Shown in pieces: positions 6,324-13,297 of a stretch of DNA of 20,286 nucleotides. The notes under the pieces were generated by a model. That model had not been told where the DNA came from. It did no database searches and was given only the letters and a program-made list of their open reading frames with translations. The translations under genes were made by a program, and so were the position numbers. Origin of the DNA: an uncultured bacterium (lineage in GTDB: Bacteria; Armatimonadota; UBA5829; DSUL01). The stretch covers positions 1-20,286 of the forward strand of contig CALCJH010000364.1 in the NCBI GenBank assembly GCA_937967775.1. The letters run 5' to 3'. The stretch's first letter is position 1, and every line of letters starts with the position of its first letter.

Positions 6324-9300
6324 TCACGGTTGGAAGCGGATCAGGGCAAATCGCTCCGGCGGGATGGTGATCTCCAGCACGTTATTGGTCAGCGGGATGT
6401 TCGTGTTCGTGAGCATATTGCGGACGGAGGGGTTGGGGAACCCTTTCCAGCGCAGACGCACCGTCGAGGGGGATCCTCCATTGAAAGTTCTGAGGTTGGA
6501 GATCACCAGAAGCACCCGACCATTGCGCTCCCACGTGGCGAATACGTCTTCCCGACCCGGCGTGGAGACCCACTCGAAGAAGGGATTCTCCCTCCAGCAG
6601 GGAACGAAGTTCGCTCGACGGACCCCGAAGCCCCGCAGCACGCTGTAAATCTGCTTGACCACCGTCTGGTTCATGTTCACGAGCCACGCCTGAGGCACTC
6701 CGTGCGGCAGGGCCCACGCGAAGGACATCCACGTCTGCTTCTCGTCCGGGGGAGGGTCGCCCGCCTCGGTCAGCAGTCCATTGAATAGGTAATTGGGCAC
6801 GCCGAACGCCGTGGAAAGACACCGCGCCCGAAACAGATCCAGCCCCCAGCACTGAGCGTAGCTTGCCGACGTGTTGCCGTAAAGGCAGCCATAGGGCTGC
6901 TCGCCAGTCAACCACTCGGTGGCGAAGCCGATGATCGGCGGAACGAACTCCCATGTGTGCACCCAGAAGTGATAGCGCGGGAAGCCCGGCCGCTCCGGAG
7001 CATCGAGAGGGGGTGTGAAGGGGCTAGTGACTGTGTCCTCCATCATAATGGCGAACCGTTTCATCGCCTCCCGGCTCGCAAGCACCGGCACTGTCGGGTG
7101 GGTAACTCCGTTGTCGTCCACCCACCCGCAGCCGTGATGCGTGTTGCGGCAGTGGAACTGCGCGCCCAGCCAGCCGTCGAAGTAAAATCCGTCCAGCGAA
7201 TAAGTCTGCATGACGTTTCGCCACGTGTGGGTCAGGAAATCCACGTAGCTCGTGGCCGCAGCGCAGTCCGCATACTGCGGGATGCCATCCCAGGTGAGCA
7301 CATCTTCCGGTAGCCTCTGCCACTCGTGGAAGAAATCGTTGAAAGGCGTCATCGGCGGAGAGATCTTCTGAGGACAGGAAGCCGGCCCCACGGCGGCGAC
7401 GCCCCGCTCGTGATACATCTGCACGCGCTGATTGAGGACTGCCGCGTTGAGGTGCTCCGGATCGTTGAGCCCCTGCATGATGTCCGTATTCCAGATGACC
7501 ATCATGTCCACATTGCCCGGCATCGCGAGCCATGCCAGACTGGAGGGCCACGCGAAAGCCCGGTCCGCCACCATCGAGTGGTAGTCCGGCGGCAGAGGCT
7601 TGACGGGCGTGGCCTGAATGCCGAACTCGTAGTGCAGACCGTGGGCCGCCGCCGGGGATTCGATCAGGTTCATCCGATAAGCCGAAGCGGGCGAGCCCGG
7701 GAGCAGGGTGCAGAAGTTCGACAGGCTGGTCGGCTTCCAGTTCTCAAGTGAAGAGTAGGTAAATCCGATGCCGCGGTCCTCGTTTCCGAACCAGTGGTAG
7801 AAGTTCGCCACCCACTCGTTGACCAGCCAGCCCAGCGGAAGCGGTGACGCGCCGATGGCTCCCGCGCCTTCGGCTCCCGGGCGGAAGGTCTGGAAGAGGC
7901 GAATCTGGGACGTTCGCAGAGGCGCCTCGACTCGCAGCCAGCTGAATGTGACATTCCGCGCCGGGTTCCTCAGATCCAACTCGAACCAGACGAAGCCGTC
8001 GAAGTCGGCCGTAATGCGCGCGACGGCCTCCACGTCGCAGATGTCGCCCACGGCTTCCGCCACCGCCCGGGCCGGCGTGCTGGAGAGAAACCGAAAGCTC
8101 TTCAGCCGGAAAGGATGCGTCTCGGCGCCGATGCCTGCCACCAGTTTCATCGGCGCTGACAAAAGCTCTTCCCCGGAGCTAACAATGCTGTCCGGGAAAA
8201 TGCTCGACCCCCAGGTCATAGTCCGGCCCCAGACTCCGATCTGCTTTTCCCCGACCACCACCGGCGTCCATGGTTTCACAACGCGGTCCGGGTCCTTCCC
8301 CGTCCGGGACAGGATCCAGGGCGGATCCTCCAGATGGTTGAAAGCTGCCTGTCCCTGAGCCAGAAGGGATCCCGCCCGGTAGGCGGACGCCCGAATGATG
8401 TATTGGCCCCGGGGAAGCCCTGCGTAGTCAATGCGCACGTCCTTCGGCTGGTTCGCCTGCATGGGAGCCTCCCGGCGAAGAACCACAGAGTTGCCCTGGT
8501 CCAGCACCTCCAGCGTGCAAGAGATGGGTCCGGTCCCGAGCCCCTGCGGCTGGAGCCGGGCAATCAGATACTTGCGCGAAGGAACATTCAAAGCCCGCAC
8601 GGTCAGCCACGCCGTTCCCGACAGGATCTCGAAGGACAGGCGATCCACCTGAATGAAGTCCGCAGGCAGCCGGCAGCGCTCCGCTGTCCACTCCAGGCTC
8701 TGCAGCTGGGTCCAGGAGCTGTTGGTCAGGGTGCCGCTCCCCGAGTCTTTGCGCCAGCCCGTCCACGGATCGCTGGTCGTCGTTGCGCCGGCGATGTCCA
8801 TGTCCACCACGTAGAGCGTCAGCGTTGAGGGGCCGGCCGTGAACATCAACAGATTCCGATACACGCTGCCATTCGGGAACCGGGCCCGGATCGTGACGGG
8901 TGAGATGCCGGAGGAGCCTTCTCCATTGGCTTCAGCGCGTAAGAAGAACCGCAGAGAGCTCCCCGCTCCGGCTTCAGGAAGACCGAAGGAGCGCTGAAGC
9001 TTCAGCCCTCCGCCGTTGACTCCCTGCCAGCCGTTGGCCTGCACCGCGTTTCCGGCCCAGGCGTCAATCTTCGGCACAGACAGGGTGGGGTTGCCGGTCG
9101 GAAGAGCCGACCAGCCCGCCGCAGCAGCCTGATCCGCGGTCTCGAACTCCGTCCAGGCGTCCGGTGTCTCGGGGAACATCTGAGCGCCGACGTTTGAAGC
9201 CAGGACAAGAACGGCCAGCAAAGCGGCCAACGGTGCTGGGACCTGCGCTGGTGATTGCTCGCAGGAGGGTAAAAACGAGCGCCAGATGGACCTCCTTCCT

Positions 9301-9326
9301 CTGTGAGTCCGGCAGCTTCGCGGCAT
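6324..9326 (-). CDS. Secreted protein resembling DUF6067 / GH123-like glycoside hydrolases
   Basis: Large exported protein, probably acting on polysaccharide or glycan outside the cytoplasm. Of its 1000 residues, about 48 form a signal peptide with an arginine-rich start, hydrophobic core and cleavage near SNVGA-QMF. Beta-sandwich-like segments follow to about residue 330. Next comes a region like the DUF6067 core (NEWVANFYHWFGNEDRGIGF; then a barrel-like part with DGFYFDGWLG at 712-721, where D712 and D717 are candidate active-site acids). A beta-rich end follows (RVLLVISNLRTF). The ATG at 9326 has GGGAG 8 bases upstream. A very strong AGGAAGGAGGT lies inside the reading frame (9290-9300) with no ATG or GTG after it. 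The family call rests on pattern memory; the substrate is unknown. It is transcribed toward the PEP-CTERM gene. Confidence 0.6.
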   Translation of the reverse strand: MPRSCRTHRGRRSIWRSFLPSCEQSPAQVPAPLAALLAVLVLASNVGAQMFPETPDAWTEFETADQAAAAGWSALPTGNPTLSVPKIDAWAGNAVQANGWQGVNGGGLKLQRSFGLPEAGAGSSLRFFLRAEANGEGSSGISPVTIRARFPNGSVYRNLLMFTAGPSTLTLYVVDMDIAGATTTSDPWTGWRKDSGSGTLTNSSWTQLQSLEWTAERCRLPADFIQVDRLSFEILSGTAWLTVRALNVPSRKYLIARLQPQGLGTGPISCTLEVLDQGNSVVLRREAPMQANQPKDVRIDYAGLPRGQYIIRASAYRAGSLLAQGQAAFNHLEDPPWILSRTGKDPDRVVKPWTPVVVGEKQIGVWGRTMTWGSSIFPDSIVSSGEELLSAPMKLVAGIGAETHPFRLKSFRFLSSTPARAVAEAVGDICDVEAVARITADFDGFVWFELDLRNPARNVTFSWLRVEAPLRTSQIRLFQTFRPGAEGAGAIGASPLPLGWLVNEWVANFYHWFGNEDRGIGFTYSSLENWKPTSLSNFCTLLPGSPASAYRMNLIESPAAAHGLHYEFGIQATPVKPLPPDYHSMVADRAFAWPSSLAWLAMPGNVDMMVIWNTDIMQGLNDPEHLNAAVLNQRVQMYHERGVAAVGPASCPQKISPPMTPFNDFFHEWQRLPEDVLTWDGIPQYADCAAATSYVDFLTHTWRNVMQTYSLDGFYFDGWLGAQFHCRNTHHGCGWVDDNGVTHPTVPVLASREAMKRFAIMMEDTVTSPFTPPLDAPERPGFPRYHFWVHTWEFVPPIIGFATEWLTGEQPYGCLYGNTSASYAQCWGLDLFRARCLSTAFGVPNYLFNGLLTEAGDPPPDEKQTWMSFAWALPHGVPQAWLVNMNQTVVKQIYSVLRGFGVRRANFVPCWRENPFFEWVSTPGREDVFATWERNGRVLLVISNLRTFNGGSPSTVRLRWKGFPNPSVRNMLTNTNIPLTNNVLEITIPPERFALIRFQP

Positions 9327-9357
9327 CGCACAATCTCCCGTTGGTCAGGACGATGGG

Positions 9358-9374
9358 GCTCCCGCCGGGGGAGC
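9358..9374. repeat. Hairpin in the leader of the hydrolase gene
   Basis: GCTCCC (9358-9363) pairs with GGGAGC (9369-9374) around GCCGG. On the plus strand it is followed by TTTCTC and resembles a terminator, but no plus-strand gene lies upstream. On the minus strand it lies 32-48 bases before the hydrolase ATG, so it may fold in that leader. Confidence 0.4.
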
Positions 9375-9429
9375 TTTCTCATCTGACGCAATCTTACCAT
9401 TTTGCGCTCCGGCTCCGGTCCGCTCCTGA

Positions 9430-9451
9430 CTCGAAACCTTCGAAATTCGAG
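9430..9451. promoter_or_regulatory. Operator-like array of TTCGA half-sites
   Basis: CTCGAA (9430-9435) and TTCGAG (9446-9451) form an inverted repeat, and a palindromic TTCGAA (9439-9444) lies between them. A symmetric, AT-richer cluster in the middle of a divergent intergenic region is a typical place for a transcription factor. The binding protein is unknown. Confidence 0.4.
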
Positions 9452-9520
9452 GGTAATCCCGGTTCCATGCACACTTTGCTGCCGAGAGAGGATGCAGGCA
9501 GTCGGTTTCGAGGACAAAGC

Positions 9521-9567
9521 ATGGATAATCGCATTCACCTCTCCGCCGCTGTGCGGTATCTTTGAAA
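9521..9567 (+). promoter_or_regulatory. Candidate promoter of the first propeller operon
   Basis: GTGCGGTATC (9551-9560) recurs exactly at 13211-13220 before the second propeller operon. Both copies are preceded by AAAGCATG, then AATC and ATTC at nearly the same spacing, and followed by GAAA. TATCTT (9557-9562) could be a -10 and TTCACC (9534-9539) a -35, 17 bp apart. Conservation between two operons with related genes suggests shared control. Confidence 0.5.
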
Positions 9568-9693
9568 ACAGGAGTCGGAAATCCGGTCTAAGTGGTCGGC
9601 ATCCGGTTTTGCGGCCGCGCGGCAGAGCACCGGCGCTCAAGGCTCGGAGGATGCCGCTGGCACGTTGTCGCGAGTCCGAAAGGAGGAGAGGAG

Positions 9694-10896
9694 ATGCGCT
9701 TAATCTGGCGAGTGCCTGGTCTGATTGCGCTGGCCCTGATGATGCTCCAGCCTGTGGCTCCCGCACTGGCCGACGGGCCCTATGAGCTGCTTGTTGTCAG
9801 CGCAAACAACAGGGTGCTTCGTTTCGACCCGGACGGGCGGTATCTGGGCGTTTTCACGGCGGATCCCGGCCTGATCGGGCCAGTAGGGATCGCTGTCGGG
9901 CCTGACGGGAAAGTCTACGTCAGCGCGGAGAGCTCCGGGCGGGCGTCGGTTCGGCGATACTCCAGCGACGGCACATTCGAGCGCGAGTACTACGAGTTTT
10001 CCCTGACCCGGCCGTTCGGGGTCGCCCTGGATTCTGCAAACAACCTCTATGTCAGCAGTTACAACGGCGATGAGGTCGTCCGCTGGCTCGCGAGCGGAGC
10101 CTACGACGGCACATTTGCCTCGAGCGGCGGAATGGAAGGTCCTGCCGGCATCTGCTTCGACGCTCAGGGACGCCTCTATGTCGCCTGCGATATGTATGGG
10201 CAGGACCCGCCTGTGAAGGGGCGCGTACTGATCTTCGGTCCCACCGGCGCTTATCAGAGCCAGATCGTGATGGACAATCTGTATGTCTATCCCAGCGACG
10301 TGGCGGTGGACCCGGCGGGCGATGTCTATGTACTGGTGACGGTCGGCAAGCCCAACAACGCTGTCATTCGCTACGGGCCAGACGGCGCATACAAAGCGTT
10401 CTACACATTTCCCGCCATCAATGCGCCCGTAGGGATCGCCCTGCATCCCGAAACAAGTCAGGTCTACGTGACGGGTGAGGAAGGAGTCTATCGTTGGGAC
10501 CAGACGATGGGCCAGCAACTAGTGGTAGCCAGCGGTCAGTCCGGTTTGTCACGCCCGATGGATATCGCTTTCCGCCCACTTCAGCCGGCCGCCGGCAACA
10601 CCATCACTTATCAGGGCAAACTGACCAATCTGCAGGGGCAGGCCGTCGCGGACGGGACCTACACTGTCGCGGTGCGGTTTTACCAGGAGGAGTCCGGAGG
10701 CACGGCTCTCTGGGAGTCTCCTTCCGTCGGCGTGCAGGTTAAGCAAGGCCTGTTCACGGTCAGGTTCTCGAAGGTTCCTGCGGATGTCTTCTACGCGCGC
10801 AATGTCTGGATGGAGACAGTGGTCAACGGAGAAACCGTTGTCCCGCGCCGATACATCGGATCGGTGTCTCTGGCCATCCGCGCACCGGGGAGTTGA
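9694..10896 (+). CDS. Exported NHL-type beta-propeller protein with C-terminal NYQG-type domain
   Basis: A 400-residue exported protein of unknown ligand, first gene of a three-gene operon. The signal peptide ends near APALA-DGP. A propeller of NHL-like blades follows (NNRVLRFDPDGRYLGVF, GKVYVSAES, NNLYVSSYNGDEVVRW, GRLYVACD, GDVYVLVT). From residue 302 (NTITYQGKLTNLQG) comes a domain of about 99 residues with DGTYTVAVRFY, a GG.ALW motif, GLFTV and PRRYIGSVSLAIRA. That domain is frequent at the end of secreted proteins in Armatimonadota and other phyla and has no known function. The ATG at 9694 follows a strong AGGAGGAGAGGAG. It has no PEP-CTERM tail and no S74 domain. The next gene follows after 66 bases. 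Confidence 0.8.
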   Translation: MRLIWRVPGLIALALMMLQPVAPALADGPYELLVVSANNRVLRFDPDGRYLGVFTADPGLIGPVGIAVGPDGKVYVSAESSGRASVRRYSSDGTFEREYYEFSLTRPFGVALDSANNLYVSSYNGDEVVRWLASGAYDGTFASSGGMEGPAGICFDAQGRLYVACDMYGQDPPVKGRVLIFGPTGAYQSQIVMDNLYVYPSDVAVDPAGDVYVLVTVGKPNNAVIRYGPDGAYKAFYTFPAINAPVGIALHPETSQVYVTGEEGVYRWDQTMGQQLVVASGQSGLSRPMDIAFRPLQPAAGNTITYQGKLTNLQGQAVADGTYTVAVRFYQEESGGTALWESPSVGVQVKQGLFTVRFSKVPADVFYARNVWMETVVNGETVVPRRYIGSVSLAIRAPGS

Positions 10897-10918
10897 GTTT
10901 GAGCGGAGATCACAGTGA

Positions 10919-10934
10919 CCGGCCGGATGGCCGG
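10919..10934 (+). repeat. Hairpin between the first two genes of the operon
   Basis: CCGGCC (10919-10924) and GGCCGG (10929-10934) form a perfect 6-bp stem with a GGAT loop, without a T-run. It lies between the stop at 10896 and the ATG at 10963 and may stabilise the upstream mRNA end. Confidence 0.45.
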
Positions 10935-10962
10935 GGAAGGTTACGGGAAGGAGAAACAGAAA

Positions 10963-12174
10963 ATGCGGGATCGGAAGCAAACGCAGTTTCTGCTGATTAT
11001 CGCGGCGCTTGTGATGGCCGCAGCCATCTTCGCCGGGTCGCCGGCGGCGGCGGATTACCTTGTCCTGAGCTTCGGCACGGACCGGGTGCTCAGATTCGGA
11101 GATGACGGAACTTACAAAGGGGTCTTTGCGGGCCCGGACCAGAACATCACGAAGCCGACCGCCATAGCCCGAAGATCCGACGGCAAGATCTATGTGGCCT
11201 GCTACGTAACTCAGATCACAAGCTACATTGTGAGACTGAGTGAAAAGGGTGAATATGAGGCCCATGTCGGCACCGGTGACTACGGCTTTATAGGCGGACT
11301 CATCTTCGATCAGGCGGGTAACCTATATATTAGCGATTCCAGCGCCTGGTGGGTGAACAAGCTCACCCCGGATGGTGTGCAGACGGTGCTCAACTCAGGT
11401 TCGGAGACCACTCCGTCCCCGGCTGGCATGGCCTTCGACGCCCAGGGCAGGCTGTATCTGGCGTGCGGCGGCGCCAACGGAAAGATCCTTCGCTGGAATG
11501 CGGACGGGAGCTTCGACCGCAAACTCCTGGACAATCCAAGGCTCGTGGACGTGGCCATCGTAACGCTGGACGGCGGGGCGCAGGCCGTTCGCGCCCTGCG
11601 TGCGGATGGCTCCACATCCGGCTACTACCTGGGGTGGGATATTGAAGGCAACTGGACCGGTCCCTACGTAACGACGGAAAGCTCTCCCGAGTGGGTCAAC
11701 AGCCTGTGGCAGATAGACGCTACAAAGTTCTTGATCGTCGGCTACAACGGAATTTACCGCTACGAGCTGACGGATCAGGGACCGGTGAAGACCCTCTGGA
11801 CGGGTCTGATCCCGGGCCTCCTCAGTAGCCCTTATGGCATCGTCTGGGTGCCGGATGAAGTAGGTTCGGCGAATTCTCTAAACTACCAGGGAAGGCTGGC
11901 GGACAGCTCGGGCAACCCGGTGCCGGATGGTCAGCATACTCTGGTCTTCGCGTTCTTCGCTACGGAGACCGGTGGAGATCCCCTCTGGACTTCTGCGCCG
12001 GTCAGCGCGACCACGAGCGGGGGCCTGTTCACCACCACCATTCCCGGAGTGCCGCCTGCGGTCTTTGATGCGAAGGATGTCTGGCTCCAGGTGACCGTGA
12101 ACGGCGAAACCCTCTCGCCGCGGATCTACGTGAGCTCGGTGCCGCTTGCCATGAAGGCGCTCAGGGCGCTCTGA
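10963..12174 (+). CDS. Exported NHL-type beta-propeller protein with C-terminal NYQG-type domain
   Basis: A 403-residue exported protein, second gene of the operon. The signal peptide has a basic start (MRDRKQTQ), hydrophobic core and cleavage near SPAAA-DYL. The propeller shows DRVLRFGDDGTYKGVFAG, GKIYVACY, GNLYISDS and GRLYLACG blades. From residue 304 (NSLNYQGRLADSSG) comes the same C-terminal domain as its neighbour, with GG.PLW, GLFTTTIPGVP and PRIYVSSVPLAMKA. The propeller is closest to the minus-strand PEP-CTERM protein at 5148-6089, not to its operon neighbours, and even keeps TSGYYLGWDIEGNWTGPYV. The start is ATG 10963 with AAGGAG 9 bases upstream; the GTG at 10915 would add a charged stretch before the signal peptide. 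Confidence 0.8.
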   Translation: MRDRKQTQFLLIIAALVMAAAIFAGSPAAADYLVLSFGTDRVLRFGDDGTYKGVFAGPDQNITKPTAIARRSDGKIYVACYVTQITSYIVRLSEKGEYEAHVGTGDYGFIGGLIFDQAGNLYISDSSAWWVNKLTPDGVQTVLNSGSETTPSPAGMAFDAQGRLYLACGGANGKILRWNADGSFDRKLLDNPRLVDVAIVTLDGGAQAVRALRADGSTSGYYLGWDIEGNWTGPYVTTESSPEWVNSLWQIDATKFLIVGYNGIYRYELTDQGPVKTLWTGLIPGLLSSPYGIVWVPDEVGSANSLNYQGRLADSSGNPVPDGQHTLVFAFFATETGGDPLWTSAPVSATTSGGLFTTTIPGVPPAVFDAKDVWLQVTVNGETLSPRIYVSSVPLAMKALRAL

Positions 12175-12195
12175 GAGGGGAAAGGAGGAGCCACT

Positions 12196-13071
12196 ATGCC
12201 TGTCGGCAAAGCATTGCAGTCTTTAGCCGTCTGTCTGGCAGTCAGTTGCCTGACGGCAGCTTCCCTTTCTGCAGGGCAGTTCGCAATTGACTGGGCGGTG
12301 TTGAGCGGAGGAGGCGGCGAGATGTCCTCGGCCTCCTACCGTCTGAACGGTACGCTCGGGCAGGGGTTTGCCGGCTATGCCTCCAGCGCATCATACCGGC
12401 ACTGGGTCGGATTCTGGGTCGAGCCGGGCAGCATTGCGCCTCCCCAGCCCGTGATCGTTCAGAATCTGGAGCAGGCCAAGGTGTTGGCGGACGGCACACC
12501 TGTCGTGGTACCTCGCCTGGTCGCGACCACCACCGCGGGGGATTTCGGCAGCAGCACGCTGGCCTACCTGGAGCAGGAGGACAGGGCGGCCGGCATCCGT
12601 GTTGCGCTGGCATCTCCTGTCGAATGGCTCGGCGAGGGAGCGCGGGTCAGTGTGACGGGAGTGATGTCCACCACGCCCGATCAGGAGCGCCAGATCGCTT
12701 CAGCCTCATTGATTCTGCTGACACCCGGAGCGCCGCTCGAACCGCTGCGCATGACCAACCGGGCGCTCGGCGGCGGGGATCTCGGCGTTCCTCCGCTGGG
12801 TCAGATCGGAGTCACGGGAGGCTACGGCGTGAACACCGTGGGCCTCCTGGTCGTGGTCTGGGGGACGGTGGTCAATGATCCGTCAGCGGGCTTTACCCTG
12901 CTGGACGACGGGTCCGGCACACCGGTCCGGGTCGAGACGGGTCATCTGGCCGTCCTCTGGTCTCAGGGAGACTACCTGAAGGTGACCGGACTCAGCAGCC
13001 TTCGCAAGAACGGCGACATCTTGGAGCGGCTCATCATTCCAAGGTCGAACGCAGACATATCGGGACTCTAA
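12196..13071 (+). CDS. Exported protein with two OB-like segments
   Basis: A 291-residue exported protein of unknown function, last gene of the first propeller operon. The signal peptide ends near AASLSA-GQF. A short motif follows (SSASYRLNGTLGQ ... SASYRHWVGFW). Then come two OB-like segments: about 85-195 (DGTPVVVPRLVATTT ... GIRV ... GARVSVTGVMST) and about 205-291 (VNTVGLLVVVWGTVV ... LLDDGSGTPVRV ... GDYLKVTGLSS ... LIIPRSNADI). It is a paralogue of 16650-17495, which ends the second operon. A strong AAAGGAGGAG (12181-12190) precedes the ATG, 21 bases after the previous stop. OB-like is judged from pattern only. Confidence 0.7.
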   Translation: MPVGKALQSLAVCLAVSCLTAASLSAGQFAIDWAVLSGGGGEMSSASYRLNGTLGQGFAGYASSASYRHWVGFWVEPGSIAPPQPVIVQNLEQAKVLADGTPVVVPRLVATTTAGDFGSSTLAYLEQEDRAAGIRVALASPVEWLGEGARVSVTGVMSTTPDQERQIASASLILLTPGAPLEPLRMTNRALGGGDLGVPPLGQIGVTGGYGVNTVGLLVVVWGTVVNDPSAGFTLLDDGSGTPVRVETGHLAVLWSQGDYLKVTGLSSLRKNGDILERLIIPRSNADISGL

Positions 13072-13092
13072 GGGAGCCTGCCCGCATCACCG

Positions 13093-13141
13093 ATATCTGC
13101 AGAGGGCTCGTCAGGCACGGCGGGCCCTTTCCTGCAGATGT
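13093..13141 (+). terminator. Terminator with nested inverted repeat after the first propeller operon
   Basis: The inner stem (13103-13112 with 13119-13128) has 10 pairs, two of them G-U, around a 6-base loop, followed by TTTCC. Outside it, ATCTGCAG (13095-13102) pairs with CTGCAGAT (13132-13139), and one or two further pairs can form. The inner hairpin alone is a good terminator 31 bases after the stop at 13071. Confidence 0.7.
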
Positions 13142-13177
13142 CCTCTGCACGTCAGACGGTCGTGTTTTTGCGGGAAA

Positions 13178-13233
13178 GCATGCTCAATCCGATTCTCCCG
13201 TCCTGAGAGAGTGCGGTATCCTCGAAATAGAGG
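13178..13233 (+). promoter_or_regulatory. Candidate promoter of the second propeller operon
   Basis: GTGCGGTATC (13211-13220) is identical to 9551-9560, with the upstream pieces AAAGCATG, AATC and ATTC also conserved. TATCCT (13217-13222) could be a -10 and TTCTCC (13193-13198) a -35, 18 bp apart. The leader would be about 70 bases. A small hairpin, CGGCGC (13241-13246) with GCGCCG (13252-13257), follows in the leader. Confidence 0.5.
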
Positions 13234-13297
13234 GGATTCTCGGCGCCCAAAGCGCCGGGAGATCGAGTCTTTCTGGAATGCCACCGCGGAGACTGAT

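Larger units (their letters stand above)
9327..9693. promoter_or_regulatory. Divergent control region between the hydrolase gene and the first propeller operon
   Basis: This 367-base gap separates genes pointing away from each other, so it must hold promoters in both directions. Visible in it are a hairpin at 9358-9374 in the leader of the minus-strand gene, an operator-like array at 9430-9451, a motif shared with the other propeller operon at 9521-9567, and the ribosome site AGGAGGAGAGGAG at 9681-9693. No coding sequence here looks real. Confidence 0.6.

Noticed and set aside
13211..13297. N-terminal extension of the 13298 gene by 29 residues
   Set aside because: It starts in the motif shared with 9551-9560, which appears to be a promoter, and would place charged residues before a normal signal peptide.
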